From the NCBI RefSeq assembly GCF_000170755.1, contig NZ_ABCK01000001.1:186001-250000 (forward strand): DNA of 64,000 nucleotides. Reading direction: 5' to 3'. Position 1 is the stretch's first letter. The number at the start of each line of letters is the position of its first letter. Below the pieces are notes generated by a model that ran no database searches, was not told the DNA's origin, and was given only the letters and a program-made list of their open reading frames with translations. Positions 47,401-56,678 of the stretch are shown piece by piece. The stretch is from Lentisphaera araneosa HTCC2155. Its GTDB lineage: Bacteria > Verrucomicrobiota > Lentisphaeria > Lentisphaerales > Lentisphaeraceae. A program made the position numbers and the translations under genes.

Positions 47401-47559
47401 AGTGGGGTTAAATTTAGCGAGGCGCCCACCATAAGCTCCTATGCCTTGTGTTGTGTGATCATCAGACATGATGAACAAGATATTAGGTTGCTCTGCTGCG
47501 ATCGCCGCAAAACTTCCCGCTGCAAAGCTCAGTTTAAGTAAAAACTTAGCAAATTTCAT
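44500..47559 (-). CDS. Fused sulfatase and GH29 alpha-L-fucosidase
   Basis: A 1019-residue secreted protein (signal peptide 1-22). Residues 24-495 are a complete type I sulfatase: SDD at 32-34, C76-T-P-S-R80, GKWHLHDRP, and TGDQGFMLGEHD near 323. Residues 540-1000 are a GH29 fucosidase: AKFGIFIHWGLYSVPAF, VVLTAKHHDGYTLWP, YYYSIWDW, and PALIFSDGDW, where D757 is the candidate nucleophile, then RGGNLLLNIGPTGDG. The linker (495-540) is short and charged. One protein would remove sulfate and then fucose, as needed for fucoidan-like glycans. GGAG precedes the ATG. It ends at a bidirectional terminator and is divergent from a sigma factor gene. Confidence 0.93.
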   Translation of the reverse strand: MKFAKFLLKLSFAAGSFAAIAAEQPNILFIMSDDHTTQGIGAYGGRLAKFNPTPTIDTLAEEGALLSNTFCTNGICTPSRASIMTGQYSAVNGAPILADSLPKEKQYLAQEMKKAGYSTAVIGKWHLHDRPDAFDYYKVLKGQGKYFDPSFFETGKKGMVKMQGHSSDCITDSVLDYLENRDKTKPFFLKYHFKAPHDMFENAPRYDSYLKDAVIPEPANMWERGNHGSIATRGHNDELIHKIGTSIGKRNPRRNMGLDLSKVFPDEAISQELSDKQYKKQAYQTYIKKYLRCVKGVDDNVKRVVDYLKKEGLYDNTVIIYTGDQGFMLGEHDYIDKRWAYEETMRMPMIIRYPKSVKAGSKYDFINENVDFAPTMLDFAGVATPEYMQGSSFKDELETGKENASTKQAAYYHYWMNMFHHDNPAHIAIRTKTHKLIMFYGSSWSNEPLTPPAWELYDLVKDPSEMNNVYDKSENVELIKQLKDQLKQMRADYKEDDKKFPFNEIIEDFWDYDEEDRRKALEISKRFAASPMKERYSADWDSLDSRPVPAWYNKAKFGIFIHWGLYSVPAFAPHGTYAEWYWNALKVKPVGKKEIKMSRHLKVNEFHNRVYGKDFGYEDFREQFTCEMFDPNQWADIFKKSGAKYVVLTAKHHDGYTLWPNKEASKSFGMPWNTVDSGPGRDLCQELGDAVRSVGGMKMGYYYSIWDWFNPYDDRIDIKKKAKYIDMKKHNKYVREVMYPQFRELVKKYKPALIFSDGDWWADDNFWQTKPLLAQLFNGAMNRDEVVINDRWGKGRGKHGGYFTTEYGSGFEGIDKPWEENRGMGHSFGFNRNEDYTQYNSTRKLVFMLVDLVSRGGNLLLNIGPTGDGRIPVVMQNRLIDMGKWLEVNGEAIYDSVVWKKACQWSEGTLPKFTASDFKSGFPIYEMTLEPKPGNAHKELYFTKKADTIYGLLPVWPDSGKIEIRDIEVSSDTKVTMLGVEGQLKFAKTAKGIEVILPQLNPTKLPCKDIFTLKVTKAK

Positions 47560-47670
47560 TGTATTCTCCGTTTATTATTTGATTCAGTTCATCTAGGAGA
47601 CGAAGAGCCATAAAGCTTTTAGACAGCTTTTTAATTTTATTTCATGTGAGCAATTCCTTAAGTATCGAGC

Positions 47671-47700
47671 TTGACATCTGATTCATTCCCCAAGTATAGT
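47671..47700 (+). promoter_or_regulatory. Candidate housekeeping-type promoter for sigma factor gene
   Basis: TTGACA at 47671-47676 and TATAGT at 47695-47700 are 18 bases apart, 30 bases before the sigma factor start codon. Both boxes are near consensus. Confidence 0.65.
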
Positions 47701-47730
47701 ATTTGACTTATTCAAAGCTCAGGATTATCT

Positions 47731-48324
47731 ATGGAAGACGTCTACAAAACTCGTCAAACACTCATTCAAAAAGTCAAAAACCAACACGACGAAAATGCAT
47801 GGGAAGAATTCCTTCAGGTCTATAACAAATACATCTATGCCATTATTCGTGGTTCCGGCTTAAACAAAGATGACGCTGGCGATATCATGCAGGATATACT
47901 CTTGCGTTTATGGAATCGCCTTCCCGAAATGGATGAAGGTGAGATTCGTCGTTTTAGAAGTTATTTAGCAACAATCACAAAAAATTGTATAACTGACTTT
48001 TTGCGTAAAAAGATGCGCCATAAAGGCAAGCTTGAACACGTTGCGGATAAGGCAGTTGATCTGCACAGCAGTGAACTCCCCGAAATTGATGAAATCGCCA
48101 CTCGAGAATGGGAAAACTACCTGACGAACCAGGCACTGAAAAATATTGCCCCAGCTTTTTCCGGCAAGGCAATCGAAGCTTTCAAGCTTACAGTCCAGGG
48201 AAAAGAATTAGAGGAGATTGCCACCATTCTCGATATTCAAAGTCAATCGGTTTATCGTTTGAGAGGTCGTGTAAAGGCGAAGCTGATCGAGGAAGTCGCT
48301 CGTCTCAGAAAAGAACTCGAGTAA
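47731..48324 (+). CDS. ECF-type RNA polymerase sigma factor
   Basis: A 197-residue sigma factor like those at 10343 and 25987: N-terminal VYKTRQTLIQKVKNQHDENA and AWEEFLQVYNKYIYAIIRGS, region 2 DDAGDIMQDILLRLWNRLPE and RFRSYLATITKNCITDFLRK, region 4 AIEAFKLTVQGKELEEIATI and SVYRLRGRVKAKLIEEV. AGGAT precedes the ATG, and a near-consensus promoter lies upstream. It is divergent from the sulfatase-fucosidase gene (171 bases) and back to back at the stop with the DUF1592 gene: the two stop codons are adjacent (TAA then CTA). It probably regulates one of these polysaccharide genes. Confidence 0.93.
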   Translation: MEDVYKTRQTLIQKVKNQHDENAWEEFLQVYNKYIYAIIRGSGLNKDDAGDIMQDILLRLWNRLPEMDEGEIRRFRSYLATITKNCITDFLRKKMRHKGKLEHVADKAVDLHSSELPEIDEIATREWENYLTNQALKNIAPAFSGKAIEAFKLTVQGKELEEIATILDIQSQSVYRLRGRVKAKLIEEVARLRKELE

Positions 48325-50886
48325 CTACTTCCTACTAAGAGAATCCGAGCTCAATACCTCTAAAAGTAAGTCATGAAAACGGTACTTATTTTCCGCACTC
48401 TGATTTAAAATTATCTTCAGCTCATGCTTATCCTTCAGGGTCAAATGACGACCCGTTGAATACTGTAATAATTTGAACGCTAATTTGCGAGCAATAAGAT
48501 CTTGCCGTTTAACGAGCGATTCTTTCAAACTTTTTAAATCGTGGACTTCATCACCATTCGGAAGCATAGAATGCCCATCGATTTTCTTGCCCTTATGTTT
48601 GACCTTGAGGTTTTTCCGAGGAATCCAATAATTTTTATTGTACTGATGGCGGTACTCTCCAATGGGATCATAATATTCTAGAGGAAAGCCATAGGGATCA
48701 ATCTTGGCATGGCAATCAGCACAGGTTTCAACATCGCGATGTTTTGATAAACGCTCGCGCAAAGTCTTGGCACCACGTATGTCCGGCTCTAGAGCTTCAA
48801 CATCAGGGGGAGGAGGTGCAGGTGGAGTACCGAGTATATTTTCTAATATCCATACCCCTCGAATGACGGGCGAGGTATCAACGCCATTAGCCGTAACGGT
48901 CAAAATACCCGCTTGTCCCATAAGTCCACCGCGTTGACTCTTTTCAGAAAACTGCACTTTTCTGAAATTTGATTGATCTATTCCAGGAACGCCATAGAGC
49001 TCGGCCAATGGTTTATTGAGGAAGCTATAATTAGAGTCAATAAACTCGGCTATAGGAAGGTTATTTGTTAAGATGTGATCAAAGTACATATAACTTTCTT
49101 TTTTCATGAGTCGCTCAAGATCATCACGGTAATAATTAAAGAACTTTTTCTTATCTGGGGCCATGATACCGAGCTTTGATAGTTGTAGCCAAGAATCAGA
49201 GAAAGCCTTAGTGAAATAGTTGGCTTTGGGATTTCGTAACATTCTCTTGACTTGAGCTCTCATGATCTCTTTATCATCTAGTTGGTCTTTTTTGGCTAAA
49301 TCTAAAAGTTCTTCATCGGGAATAGAACCCCACAAAGCATAGGAAAGACGACTCGCCATTTGATAAGAGTTGATCTTATCGCCCTCTTGTTGATCTTCCG
49401 TGAGGTAGAGGAAATCACGAGAAACCATGATCGCTTGCATGGTCATGATGAAGGCTTCACGCATTGATTTTCTTTTATCAGCTATCAAACTACGTGCCAT
49501 CGTGATATAGGGATCCATTTCACCCTCTTTTAGTGGTCGACGATAAGCTTTTTCTGCAAAGTCTTTTATTCCCTTAGCGATAAATAGATTGCTACGCTGA
49601 CCAGCTAAAAAGCGATCATTGGCGGTGGGTAAGTTATCTAAGGGTCCTTCGAGTTCTAAGCTATGCATACGAATCACGGGTCCCTTCCAAGATTCGGAAA
49701 CCATTCGTCCAGGCACAGCATTTTTCCCCGTAATGGTGTAGCGGTGAGCCCCCTGCTTTGCTGAATAAGTTATATCGTCATGATACTTTGCCACCACATA
49801 ACGCATCCAACTATCAGATATACTCGGTCCATTCTGCCAGTTAAAAAACAGGAATTCGCCCTTGTTGAGCCAAAGGGTAAATTCATAGTCAGATTTATGA
49901 TTATCAGTGAGTTCATAAACTTTTACTAATTTACGGTTCGCTTCACCAGAAGGACTGATTCCTACATGGGAGTCAGCCACATAAATGCCGAGCTGCATGG
50001 GCTCGGATAAATCACAAGGAATCATTTTGGGGTCGTAGGGATGAGTTAAACGATTAATTGCAGCAGCACTTAATCGAACTTTATAATAACCCGAGCGAAT
50101 ATGATGGCGTCGATAAATAAGTTTCTTTGGTGCCGTTGCTAGAGAATTTTTATCTGAAAGTAAGCGTGAACCCGAACCTATATCAATGAATTGATCTTGA
50201 TTATTGAACTTAAAAACCCAATCGCCATTAGTTTTTTTATCTAAGCCCCAATCTTCGGGTTTTAGAGAAGTGACTTTGGCTTCTCGTCGCGGACCAAACT
50301 GAAAAGCAATTTCCAGGTACTTTTTGGCGGCATCTAAATAGGCGTCTAAATGGACTTCAGACATGAACTGACTTTCTCCGATATTCTTTAAGCCATGAAC
50401 ATCAGAGTCTGCAGGGAATTTTTTGGTGTAGTCAAGTAATTCAGTATCAATACCAAGTAAGTCTCGGACAGTATTTTTATATTCTTGAATAGTGAGGCGT
50501 CGCATCACCGTGCCCGATTTCTTTTTGCTCTCTTCTAATGCCAATAAGCTTGTGCTCAAATAATCTGTTATATCTTTAACTTCACTAGAACTAGGATGCT
50601 TATCAGCTTTCTTGGGCGGCATTTCTCCTAGGTGAAGTTGGTCGAGTATATCGCCTAAATTATAGAGGACTTCTTCTGAGGCTAAATTAATACTCTCGCT
50701 TCCATCAGCTTTTTTGCTGAAGAGTTGATCGAGTCGGACATCGCCCTTTTGCTTTTCTTCTCCATGACAACTTATGCAATAAGTCTCTAGGAAAGGCTTG
50801 AGGACTTCTGCCTTAATATGAGTATTCTGTTCACTAGAAAAGCCTGTAAAACATGTAAGAAGGCTGATTATAAAAATGTATTTCAT
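48325..50886 (-). CDS. DUF1592-type secreted cytochrome-like protein
   Basis: An 853-residue protein from ATG 50886, chosen because it overlaps the upstream stop as TAATG; a GTG nine bases earlier is possible. A signal peptide is followed by a heme-type C37-I-S-C-H41. The rest matches the planctomycete set of domains DUF1587, DUF1595, DUF1592, DUF1588 and DUF1585 in order; DUF1588 contains a second CxxCH in ETCADCHAKIDPYGFPLEYY. The C-terminus GRHLTLKDKHELKIIL is DUF1585-like. These proteins accompany DUF1552 partners; their enzymatic role is unsettled, perhaps redox or glycan-related. The stop codon abuts that of the convergent sigma factor gene. Confidence 0.92.
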   Translation of the reverse strand: MKYIFIISLLTCFTGFSSEQNTHIKAEVLKPFLETYCISCHGEEKQKGDVRLDQLFSKKADGSESINLASEEVLYNLGDILDQLHLGEMPPKKADKHPSSSEVKDITDYLSTSLLALEESKKKSGTVMRRLTIQEYKNTVRDLLGIDTELLDYTKKFPADSDVHGLKNIGESQFMSEVHLDAYLDAAKKYLEIAFQFGPRREAKVTSLKPEDWGLDKKTNGDWVFKFNNQDQFIDIGSGSRLLSDKNSLATAPKKLIYRRHHIRSGYYKVRLSAAAINRLTHPYDPKMIPCDLSEPMQLGIYVADSHVGISPSGEANRKLVKVYELTDNHKSDYEFTLWLNKGEFLFFNWQNGPSISDSWMRYVVAKYHDDITYSAKQGAHRYTITGKNAVPGRMVSESWKGPVIRMHSLELEGPLDNLPTANDRFLAGQRSNLFIAKGIKDFAEKAYRRPLKEGEMDPYITMARSLIADKRKSMREAFIMTMQAIMVSRDFLYLTEDQQEGDKINSYQMASRLSYALWGSIPDEELLDLAKKDQLDDKEIMRAQVKRMLRNPKANYFTKAFSDSWLQLSKLGIMAPDKKKFFNYYRDDLERLMKKESYMYFDHILTNNLPIAEFIDSNYSFLNKPLAELYGVPGIDQSNFRKVQFSEKSQRGGLMGQAGILTVTANGVDTSPVIRGVWILENILGTPPAPPPPDVEALEPDIRGAKTLRERLSKHRDVETCADCHAKIDPYGFPLEYYDPIGEYRHQYNKNYWIPRKNLKVKHKGKKIDGHSMLPNGDEVHDLKSLKESLVKRQDLIARKLAFKLLQYSTGRHLTLKDKHELKIILNQSAENKYRFHDLLLEVLSSDSLSRK

Positions 50887-52175
50887 TAAGTCCACTCCAG
50901 ACCTTTTAGAGTTCCTGTGGAAGTATTGAACTTATCTATTTTGAGTCCAAATTTTTGTAGCATGGATAAATACAAATTATTTAATTCGACTGAGCGACCA
51001 TTACTGCGCGCATATTTTTTATGTTCACCATGTTTAAAACCCCCACCAGCAAGAACAACAGGTAAGTTGCGGTTGCTATGAGAATTGCCGCTACTCATGC
51101 CACAGCCAAAGAGCGACATAGTTGAATCAAACAAAGTTTTGCCCGAAGGTTCCTTAATTTGCTTCAGCTTGTCGAGAAAATAAGCGAAGCCTTCCATATA
51201 TGCCTTTTCGATAATTAATAACTCCTCCATGGTCTCTGGAACATTCCCGTGATGGGATAAGCTATGGTAGTCGTGACTTACACCAGTGAAGCCACCATAA
51301 TTTGGTCCCAAAGCAGAGAAACTCAAAGAAATCACTCGAGTTGAATCAGTCTGTAAAGCTAAAACCATGAGGTCATAATAATACTTCATACGCTGAGCAA
51401 TATCTAAAGAATCAACCTCGTCAGATAAAACATAATCCGTACTTGGCTTGGGTTTATCTAGCCAATTGCGTGATTGTTTAGCTCTTTTCTCTAACTCGCG
51501 AATGGAAGTGAAGTATTGATCCAGTTTTTCTTTATCAGCCTTGCTGAATTTATCCTGATGTTTGCGGGCATCCTGACGAACGAGATCTAAAATTGAGTTT
51601 TTGTCATTCAAACTCTTTTCAAATTTCGCTTTTTGACGAGGTCCTAGTTGGCTAAACAGTTTTCTATGGAGCTCAGATACCTTAGTAACTTGAGCCTTTG
51701 GAATACTATTTTCTGACCAAGAGATTAAATTAAAGTCATTGCTTGTGGCACCTAAAACTAATGAGGGGTAACGCGTTTGTGTACCTATGAAGTTTGCCGC
51801 TTTCTGATCCACTGAAATATTGCCCTGTTCGAAAGCAGCTGCCTGAGAGATTTGAATGCCATTGAGGAAATAGCGTGTACTGTGATGCCCACCACCCATA
51901 TTGTGATCCAAACCGCTAAAGACTGTCATGTCTTGTTTGTGCTGAGATAAAGGTTGTAATAAAGGCGTCAGTTGATAATCCTTTCCCACTTCAACAGGAT
52001 TAAAAAACTTCGGCATTAAACCATAAAATACAGCGCCACAAATCATGCGTGTTGGTGAACTTAGATCTTCTTCTGAGGCGGCCATCGATTCCAATAAAGG
52101 TAAGGACAGAGCGACGCCCCCAGCTCCTTTGAGGAAAGTTCGACGATCTATGGGCGTATATTTTTTAATATTCAT
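50886..52175 (-). CDS. DUF1552 protein with Tat signal
   Basis: A 429-residue protein with a twin-arginine signal (IDRRTFLKGAGGVALSLPLL), so it is exported folded. GVSHDYHSLSHHGN, PNYGGFT and the near C-terminal HSNRNLPVVLAGGGFKHGEH are typical of the DUF1552 family. The gene overlaps the DUF1592 gene by one base and is its standard partner in planctomycetes and Lentisphaerae. The family is related to the DUF1501/alkaline-phosphatase-like group, though the catalytic residues here are not clear. The two are most likely transcribed from a promoter in 52176-52423; I see no conclusive promoter there. Confidence 0.92.
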   Translation of the reverse strand: MNIKKYTPIDRRTFLKGAGGVALSLPLLESMAASEEDLSSPTRMICGAVFYGLMPKFFNPVEVGKDYQLTPLLQPLSQHKQDMTVFSGLDHNMGGGHHSTRYFLNGIQISQAAAFEQGNISVDQKAANFIGTQTRYPSLVLGATSNDFNLISWSENSIPKAQVTKVSELHRKLFSQLGPRQKAKFEKSLNDKNSILDLVRQDARKHQDKFSKADKEKLDQYFTSIRELEKRAKQSRNWLDKPKPSTDYVLSDEVDSLDIAQRMKYYYDLMVLALQTDSTRVISLSFSALGPNYGGFTGVSHDYHSLSHHGNVPETMEELLIIEKAYMEGFAYFLDKLKQIKEPSGKTLFDSTMSLFGCGMSSGNSHSNRNLPVVLAGGGFKHGEHKKYARSNGRSVELNNLYLSMLQKFGLKIDKFNTSTGTLKGLEWT

Positions 52176-52423
52176 AAGTGCTCACCTACTTTATCTATTA
52201 TACGTCAAAAATGTTTAGTCTCTTACACGAACTACAATCTTTAACATTTTTTCTAACAGTTTTACTCTATAAGACATCCGCAATGATTAATTTTAGACAG
52301 CGTCTTTGTAGAAAAGCGAGAAAATTTCAACCTTGTTACTCAATAAGTTGAAGAAAGCTATCTATTGAGTTTAAAATTTAGTGGCTATAAAATTATTAAG
52401 CACAATTTAGTCTTTTATCACTA

Positions 52424-53848
52424 CTAATGACTTCCCGAACGCTTTTTGTTTTTCTTGATCGTGGGATCCCAGAAAGGTAGTGGATTTTCGATATCAAAAT
52501 CGTCTCCCATTTCTTTCTGTAAGACTTTTAAGTCTTTTTTAAGACTTGCCAATATAGAGGCATACTCAGGCTTATTGGAGAGGTCCTGTAATTCTTTGGG
52601 ATCTTTCTGGAGATTATATAAAATCTCTCTCTTGGCATGAGGGTAAACGATGTATTTCCAGTCGCCTTTCGTGATCATGCGTTGATGATCAATATATTTC
52701 CCGTAAATACGCTCGTATTGAACTTTGCGCTCTCCGCGAATGAGGGGCAACAGACTTTTAAACTCGATATGCTTAGGTGGATTAATTTCCGCTAAGTCAA
52801 GAGATGTGGCCATGGCGTCTTGGAGGTAAATTGGACTTGATATTTTTTGAGCTTTTTTGATTCCAGGCCCCGAAATTAGAAAGGGAACGCGAACACTATG
52901 ATCATACATATTTTGCTTGCCAATAAAGCCATGACGTCCTACGGCTAAGCCATGATCTGCAGTAAAAATCACAATGGTATTATCTGCCTGACCCGAATCC
53001 GCTAAGGCTTTTAGTAGCCTTCCAATTTCAGCATCCATGTAGCTAATGCAGGCAAAGTATTCCTGGCGATTGACTTTCACTGCATACTCAGTTCTAGGAA
53101 AGGGTGCTAGGCGTGCATCACGCTGCAGCGGTCCACAGCCAATCAGCTCTTTATCCGGATATTCAGCTAAGAAATTTTCTGGTACAGAAATTGACTCCAA
53201 GGGGTACATATCCACAAATTCTTTGGGAGCTTGTCTAGGGTCATGGGGAGCATTATAAGCGATATACATAAAGAATGGTTTGTCATCATTTTTGGCTTCA
53301 TCAATAAAGTCAATACCATGATTGGTGACAATTTCTGTCCAATGTACACCCCCCTCCCAAAAGCCGCCTTTAGACTTATCCCAGGGTTTCCAGCCCTTTG
53401 CATAAGCTTCGGGGTTTAAGGGACGGTTGTAGCCCTCTTCAGTTTGTTTCGGCATTCCAGGTCGTGGATCTTTGACCACATCAAAACGAGGTGCACCCGG
53501 AACATGCCATTTCCCCGTCATGTAAGTTTTATAACCCGCATTAGACATGAGTTCTGACCAATGGGGGTATTGCCGAATCCCCTTCTGCGCCCTGTTGACA
53601 AATGTTCCTGAGTTCAACATGGCACGACTCGCAGCACAAACGGCACCATTCCATGCCCCCATATTATAAGCGTGGGTAAAGTTCACTCCTGCGTTCATTA
53701 ACTTATCGAGATGCGGGGTTTGGCATTCCGTCTGATTACCTATGGTTTCGTAAGCTTGGTCATCTGCAAAAATAAATAAAATGTTGGGTTTCTCTGCCGC
53801 TAGCAAGACACAGTTAAATATAGCTAGAAGATAAAAAAAGCGTTTCAT
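52424..53848 (-). CDS. Secreted sulfatase with CxAxR signature
   Basis: A 474-residue type I sulfatase closely similar to the one at 13659. A short signal peptide precedes PNILFIFADDQAYE (metal ligands). The formylglycine site is C71-A-A-S-R75, again with Ala for Pro. YMTGKWHVPG, NAPHDPRQ and FTADHGLAVGRHG follow in the usual order. AAAGGA precedes the ATG. It is a single-gene unit between the DUF1552 pair and a small secreted protein. The likeness to 13659 suggests the same substrate class and the same maturation route. Confidence 0.93.
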   Translation of the reverse strand: MKRFFYLLAIFNCVLLAAEKPNILFIFADDQAYETIGNQTECQTPHLDKLMNAGVNFTHAYNMGAWNGAVCAASRAMLNSGTFVNRAQKGIRQYPHWSELMSNAGYKTYMTGKWHVPGAPRFDVVKDPRPGMPKQTEEGYNRPLNPEAYAKGWKPWDKSKGGFWEGGVHWTEIVTNHGIDFIDEAKNDDKPFFMYIAYNAPHDPRQAPKEFVDMYPLESISVPENFLAEYPDKELIGCGPLQRDARLAPFPRTEYAVKVNRQEYFACISYMDAEIGRLLKALADSGQADNTIVIFTADHGLAVGRHGFIGKQNMYDHSVRVPFLISGPGIKKAQKISSPIYLQDAMATSLDLAEINPPKHIEFKSLLPLIRGERKVQYERIYGKYIDHQRMITKGDWKYIVYPHAKREILYNLQKDPKELQDLSNKPEYASILASLKKDLKVLQKEMGDDFDIENPLPFWDPTIKKNKKRSGSH

Positions 53849-53991
53849 AAAGTCCTTTAAATTAATGTTCTCTTTAATAACAGACTCAATGAAACCACTT
53901 TTTTGGACAGTCCTTGTCTAAAATTAGTACTTGGAGAAGTCTTATCATTCTAACTGACCCAAAACGGGTTGATAAAAATAAGGATTACAAA

Positions 53992-54414
53992 ATGAAAAAA
54001 CTTACTTTAGCTATTTTATGCCTCACGAGTTCGGCCACTATTTTTGCCGCTGATTACAAAAGCGAAAATGAAAAATATAAAGAAATGCGCAAGCAATCTA
54101 TGGAAAAACATAGTCAAAACAATACTGAACTTAGCAAACTCAATGCTCGAACAAAAGAATTAAGTCAAAAACTCATGACACACGCGATGATCATTGAACC
54201 GAAATTAAAAGAAATTGAGGCAGATAAACGCTGGGAAAAATTAAGCAAGTCTCTCCCTAAGCTCATAAATCAAAACGAAGAATTAAAGAATATTTTTAAT
54301 GAAAGAAAGGCCGCATATGAAAAAATTGCCTTAATCTTACATGAGTTAGATCCACAATTGCACGAACAAGGAAAGCGAACTTGGGAAGCTAAAAATGCTT
54401 CACAAAATATTTAA
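53992..54414 (+). CDS. Small secreted coiled-coil protein
   Basis: From ATG 53992 (AAGGAT 9 bases upstream) this gives 140 residues; the frame is open to 53914 but the extra residues precede a clear signal peptide (MKKLTLAILCLTSSATIFA). The mature part is charged and helical with heptad-like spacing (KYKEMRKQSMEKHSQNNTEL, LNARTKELSQKLMTHAMIIE). No family is recognised. It is divergent from the sulfatase at 53848 and ends just before the convergent kinase 3. A periplasmic structural or chaperone-like role is possible but not shown. Confidence 0.7.
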   Translation: MKKLTLAILCLTSSATIFAADYKSENEKYKEMRKQSMEKHSQNNTELSKLNARTKELSQKLMTHAMIIEPKLKEIEADKRWEKLSKSLPKLINQNEELKNIFNERKAAYEKIALILHELDPQLHEQGKRTWEAKNASQNI

Positions 54415-54423
54415 ATAAGAAAT

Positions 54424-54455
54424 GGCTCGGAGTCTACTTTTGATCCGGGCCTTTT
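54424..54455 (+). terminator. Hairpin terminator between secreted protein and kinase 3
   Basis: GGCTCGGA at 54424-54431 pairs with TCCGGGCC at 54444-54451 (one G-T pair), followed by TTTTCTTTC. It overlaps the 3' end of the minus-strand kinase gene. Confidence 0.7.
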
Positions 54456-56488
54456 CTTTCTTCGACAATAATATTCTTACGCATTTGCTTGAGGTCTTTA
54501 GCGTCAAATTGTCCGGGGATAATAATTATTTTTTTTAGGTCAACCCTATCCTGAAGAAGTCGAAATTTTTCGAATCTAACTTTAGTCCAACGGATATCTA
54601 TGGTGTGTAGTTTTAGGCCCAAGAGCCGCTCAAGATCATCGGTACGACTATTTCTGAGGTCGAGTGAATTTACCTTGAGTGGACTCAATGCATTAAAAGG
54701 TTTTTCTGTCGCAATCGGTAAAATATACATTTGGTAAGGTGCCCCCCTCAAGCTGAGGTGCCCCGACTGATCACTCTCCAAGTCAAAGCCTTCGTAAGTC
54801 CAGTGGGCCACATTGTTGAGTAAATCTAAAATATTTTTAACGGCTTTTAGATATGATTGCGGCGAATCATCTGTACTTCGCAGGACGTGATAATAAAAGG
54901 TTTGGTAAGCCACGTGCTTATCTTGAAAACTGATAAAACGTTCTAGTAAATCACCCAATTGATGGTTAGTCAAAAGAGCTTGATCATCACTTTTTATCTT
55001 TGCATAATCACTCGCTATTTTGTGGAGCTCTGTATTTAAGCCCTCATAGGATTTTGCTGCTTGATTGAATTCTTGCAGAGTAAAATGTAAGTCTCCTTTA
55101 AAACTCGAAAGTTGATTCTTATCTAAGTCGCTATCGGGATCCGATAGGGCTTTATCCACTGACTCAATCATGATCCGTGTCGTTTCGTAATGTCCACCAA
55201 GCGAACTTTGGTGCACGACCGAACGCAAATCTTTATCAAGCTTTTGTTTGAGTTCGTTTTCAATCTTATAGAGGCGGAAATTTTCTTCTGCTTTATGCTG
55301 TGCAAGGAGTGCCTGATTCTTTTCAGAACTAATGCGTATGAATGAGTAAATGGCAAAAACAAAGAGTAGACAAAGAAAGATAAAACTTAGGCTTACCGTT
55401 TTCTGGTGTCGCTTCAGTAAGAGTTGAATCTGTACCCAAGTTGACGCATGCTGAGCCTCGGTTGCATAGCCATCTTTAAATTTTACAATTTCTTCACGAA
55501 GTTCATCCACTGATTGATAACGATGACTCATTTCAAGGGATAAAGCTTTCATCGCCACCGCACTCAAGCTAGCCGGGATATTTCGGTCCGGTGACATCTG
55601 CTCTGGAGGGATAATGAGCCCTTGCTTTGTTTTGCAAATGAGTTCTTCTAAATCATCTGCGTTTACAGGTGCTTTTGTACTAAGTATGGTGTAAAGAATG
55701 GCGCCCAAAGCATAAACATCGGTCAAAGTACTTTTTTCACAATCATCACCAATTTGTTCGGGTGCCAAGTACCCAGGAGTTCCCTTAATGAGCCCAGAGA
55801 GAGTTAAATCATTAAGGATTTCGAGGTCCTCTATTTCCTGGTGAGAGTTGGTGGGTGTGGGCTTAGTATTAACAATTTTTGCCAAGCCCCAGTCATACAA
55901 AATTACTTCACCAAAGTCACCCACATTTATATTATCTGGCTTGAGGTCGAGATGGATAACATCCCTGGAATGGGCATAGGCCATGGCATCACAAACTTTA
56001 ATGAAGATATCTAAAAGTTCATTTAAACTGATTTTAGGCGACTTGTTTAGTGCCTGATTTTTAATGAGCTGTCCTAAACTTTGCCCAGAAATATAATCCA
56101 TGGTAAAAAAAGGCTGGCCCTGATCATTAAGTCCGATGTCATGAATCGACATAATATTAGGGTGTTGTAAACGAGCAGTGATTCGCGCTTCTCGCAAAAA
56201 GTCTTCGTAATCTATTTGATTGTCTTCTTTTAGGGAGCTCGCTAAGGCAACTTCGCGACCTGCGCAAAAATCATAAACGCGATCAATTCTTTTTTCACCT
56301 CCACTCACTGAAGATAGAACTTCTCCATAACGTTGACGGTCAATGCGCAAGGAACTTAAGAGAGGTGTGACTTCACACATTTCATTTTCATCTAAATTCG
56401 TGAAGTCGTATAGATCTCTTAAATTTAGTTGTTCACTAAATTCGCTTTCTAATTCATCTAAATTCTGTAATTTCTTTGAAAGGTCCAT
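54434..56488 (-). CDS. Membrane Ser/Thr protein kinase 3, WNK-like lysine placement
   Basis: From ATG 56488 (MDLSKKLQNLDELESEF, matching the start of kinase 2) this gives 684 residues; a GTG at 56548 is less likely. Domains are as in kinases 1 and 2: kinase (about 55-340), membrane helix (TVSLSFIFLCLLFVFAIYSF), coiled coil and leucine-rich tail (VNSLDLRNSRTDDLERLLGL). The catalytic loop is HLDLKPDNI and the metal site is YDWGLAK. The VAIK lysine is alanine (VALA, A83), and K66 is in the glycine-rich GGEKRI. Two prepilin-like genes lie upstream on the same strand, the first 190 bases away. Confidence 0.9.
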   Translation of the reverse strand: MDLSKKLQNLDELESEFSEQLNLRDLYDFTNLDENEMCEVTPLLSSLRIDRQRYGEVLSSVSGGEKRIDRVYDFCAGREVALASSLKEDNQIDYEDFLREARITARLQHPNIMSIHDIGLNDQGQPFFTMDYISGQSLGQLIKNQALNKSPKISLNELLDIFIKVCDAMAYAHSRDVIHLDLKPDNINVGDFGEVILYDWGLAKIVNTKPTPTNSHQEIEDLEILNDLTLSGLIKGTPGYLAPEQIGDDCEKSTLTDVYALGAILYTILSTKAPVNADDLEELICKTKQGLIIPPEQMSPDRNIPASLSAVAMKALSLEMSHRYQSVDELREEIVKFKDGYATEAQHASTWVQIQLLLKRHQKTVSLSFIFLCLLFVFAIYSFIRISSEKNQALLAQHKAEENFRLYKIENELKQKLDKDLRSVVHQSSLGGHYETTRIMIESVDKALSDPDSDLDKNQLSSFKGDLHFTLQEFNQAAKSYEGLNTELHKIASDYAKIKSDDQALLTNHQLGDLLERFISFQDKHVAYQTFYYHVLRSTDDSPQSYLKAVKNILDLLNNVAHWTYEGFDLESDQSGHLSLRGAPYQMYILPIATEKPFNALSPLKVNSLDLRNSRTDDLERLLGLKLHTIDIRWTKVRFEKFRLLQDRVDLKKIIIIPGQFDAKDLKQMRKNIIVEERKGPDQK

Positions 56489-56678
56489 TATTGCGTAAGG
56501 CTCACTTTTAAAAGCTAATAAGATGAATGAATAGAACGAATGCTTCACTCATATAGTACAGCTAAAGATAAAGGCTCTTTGAGTCTTTGTTCAAGTAAAG
56601 TACTCTAAAAAAGAAATTTATTCACAATAATGAGTTCCCGTACACAAGTTCAGATATTATATCGAGAACTAAGAGATA

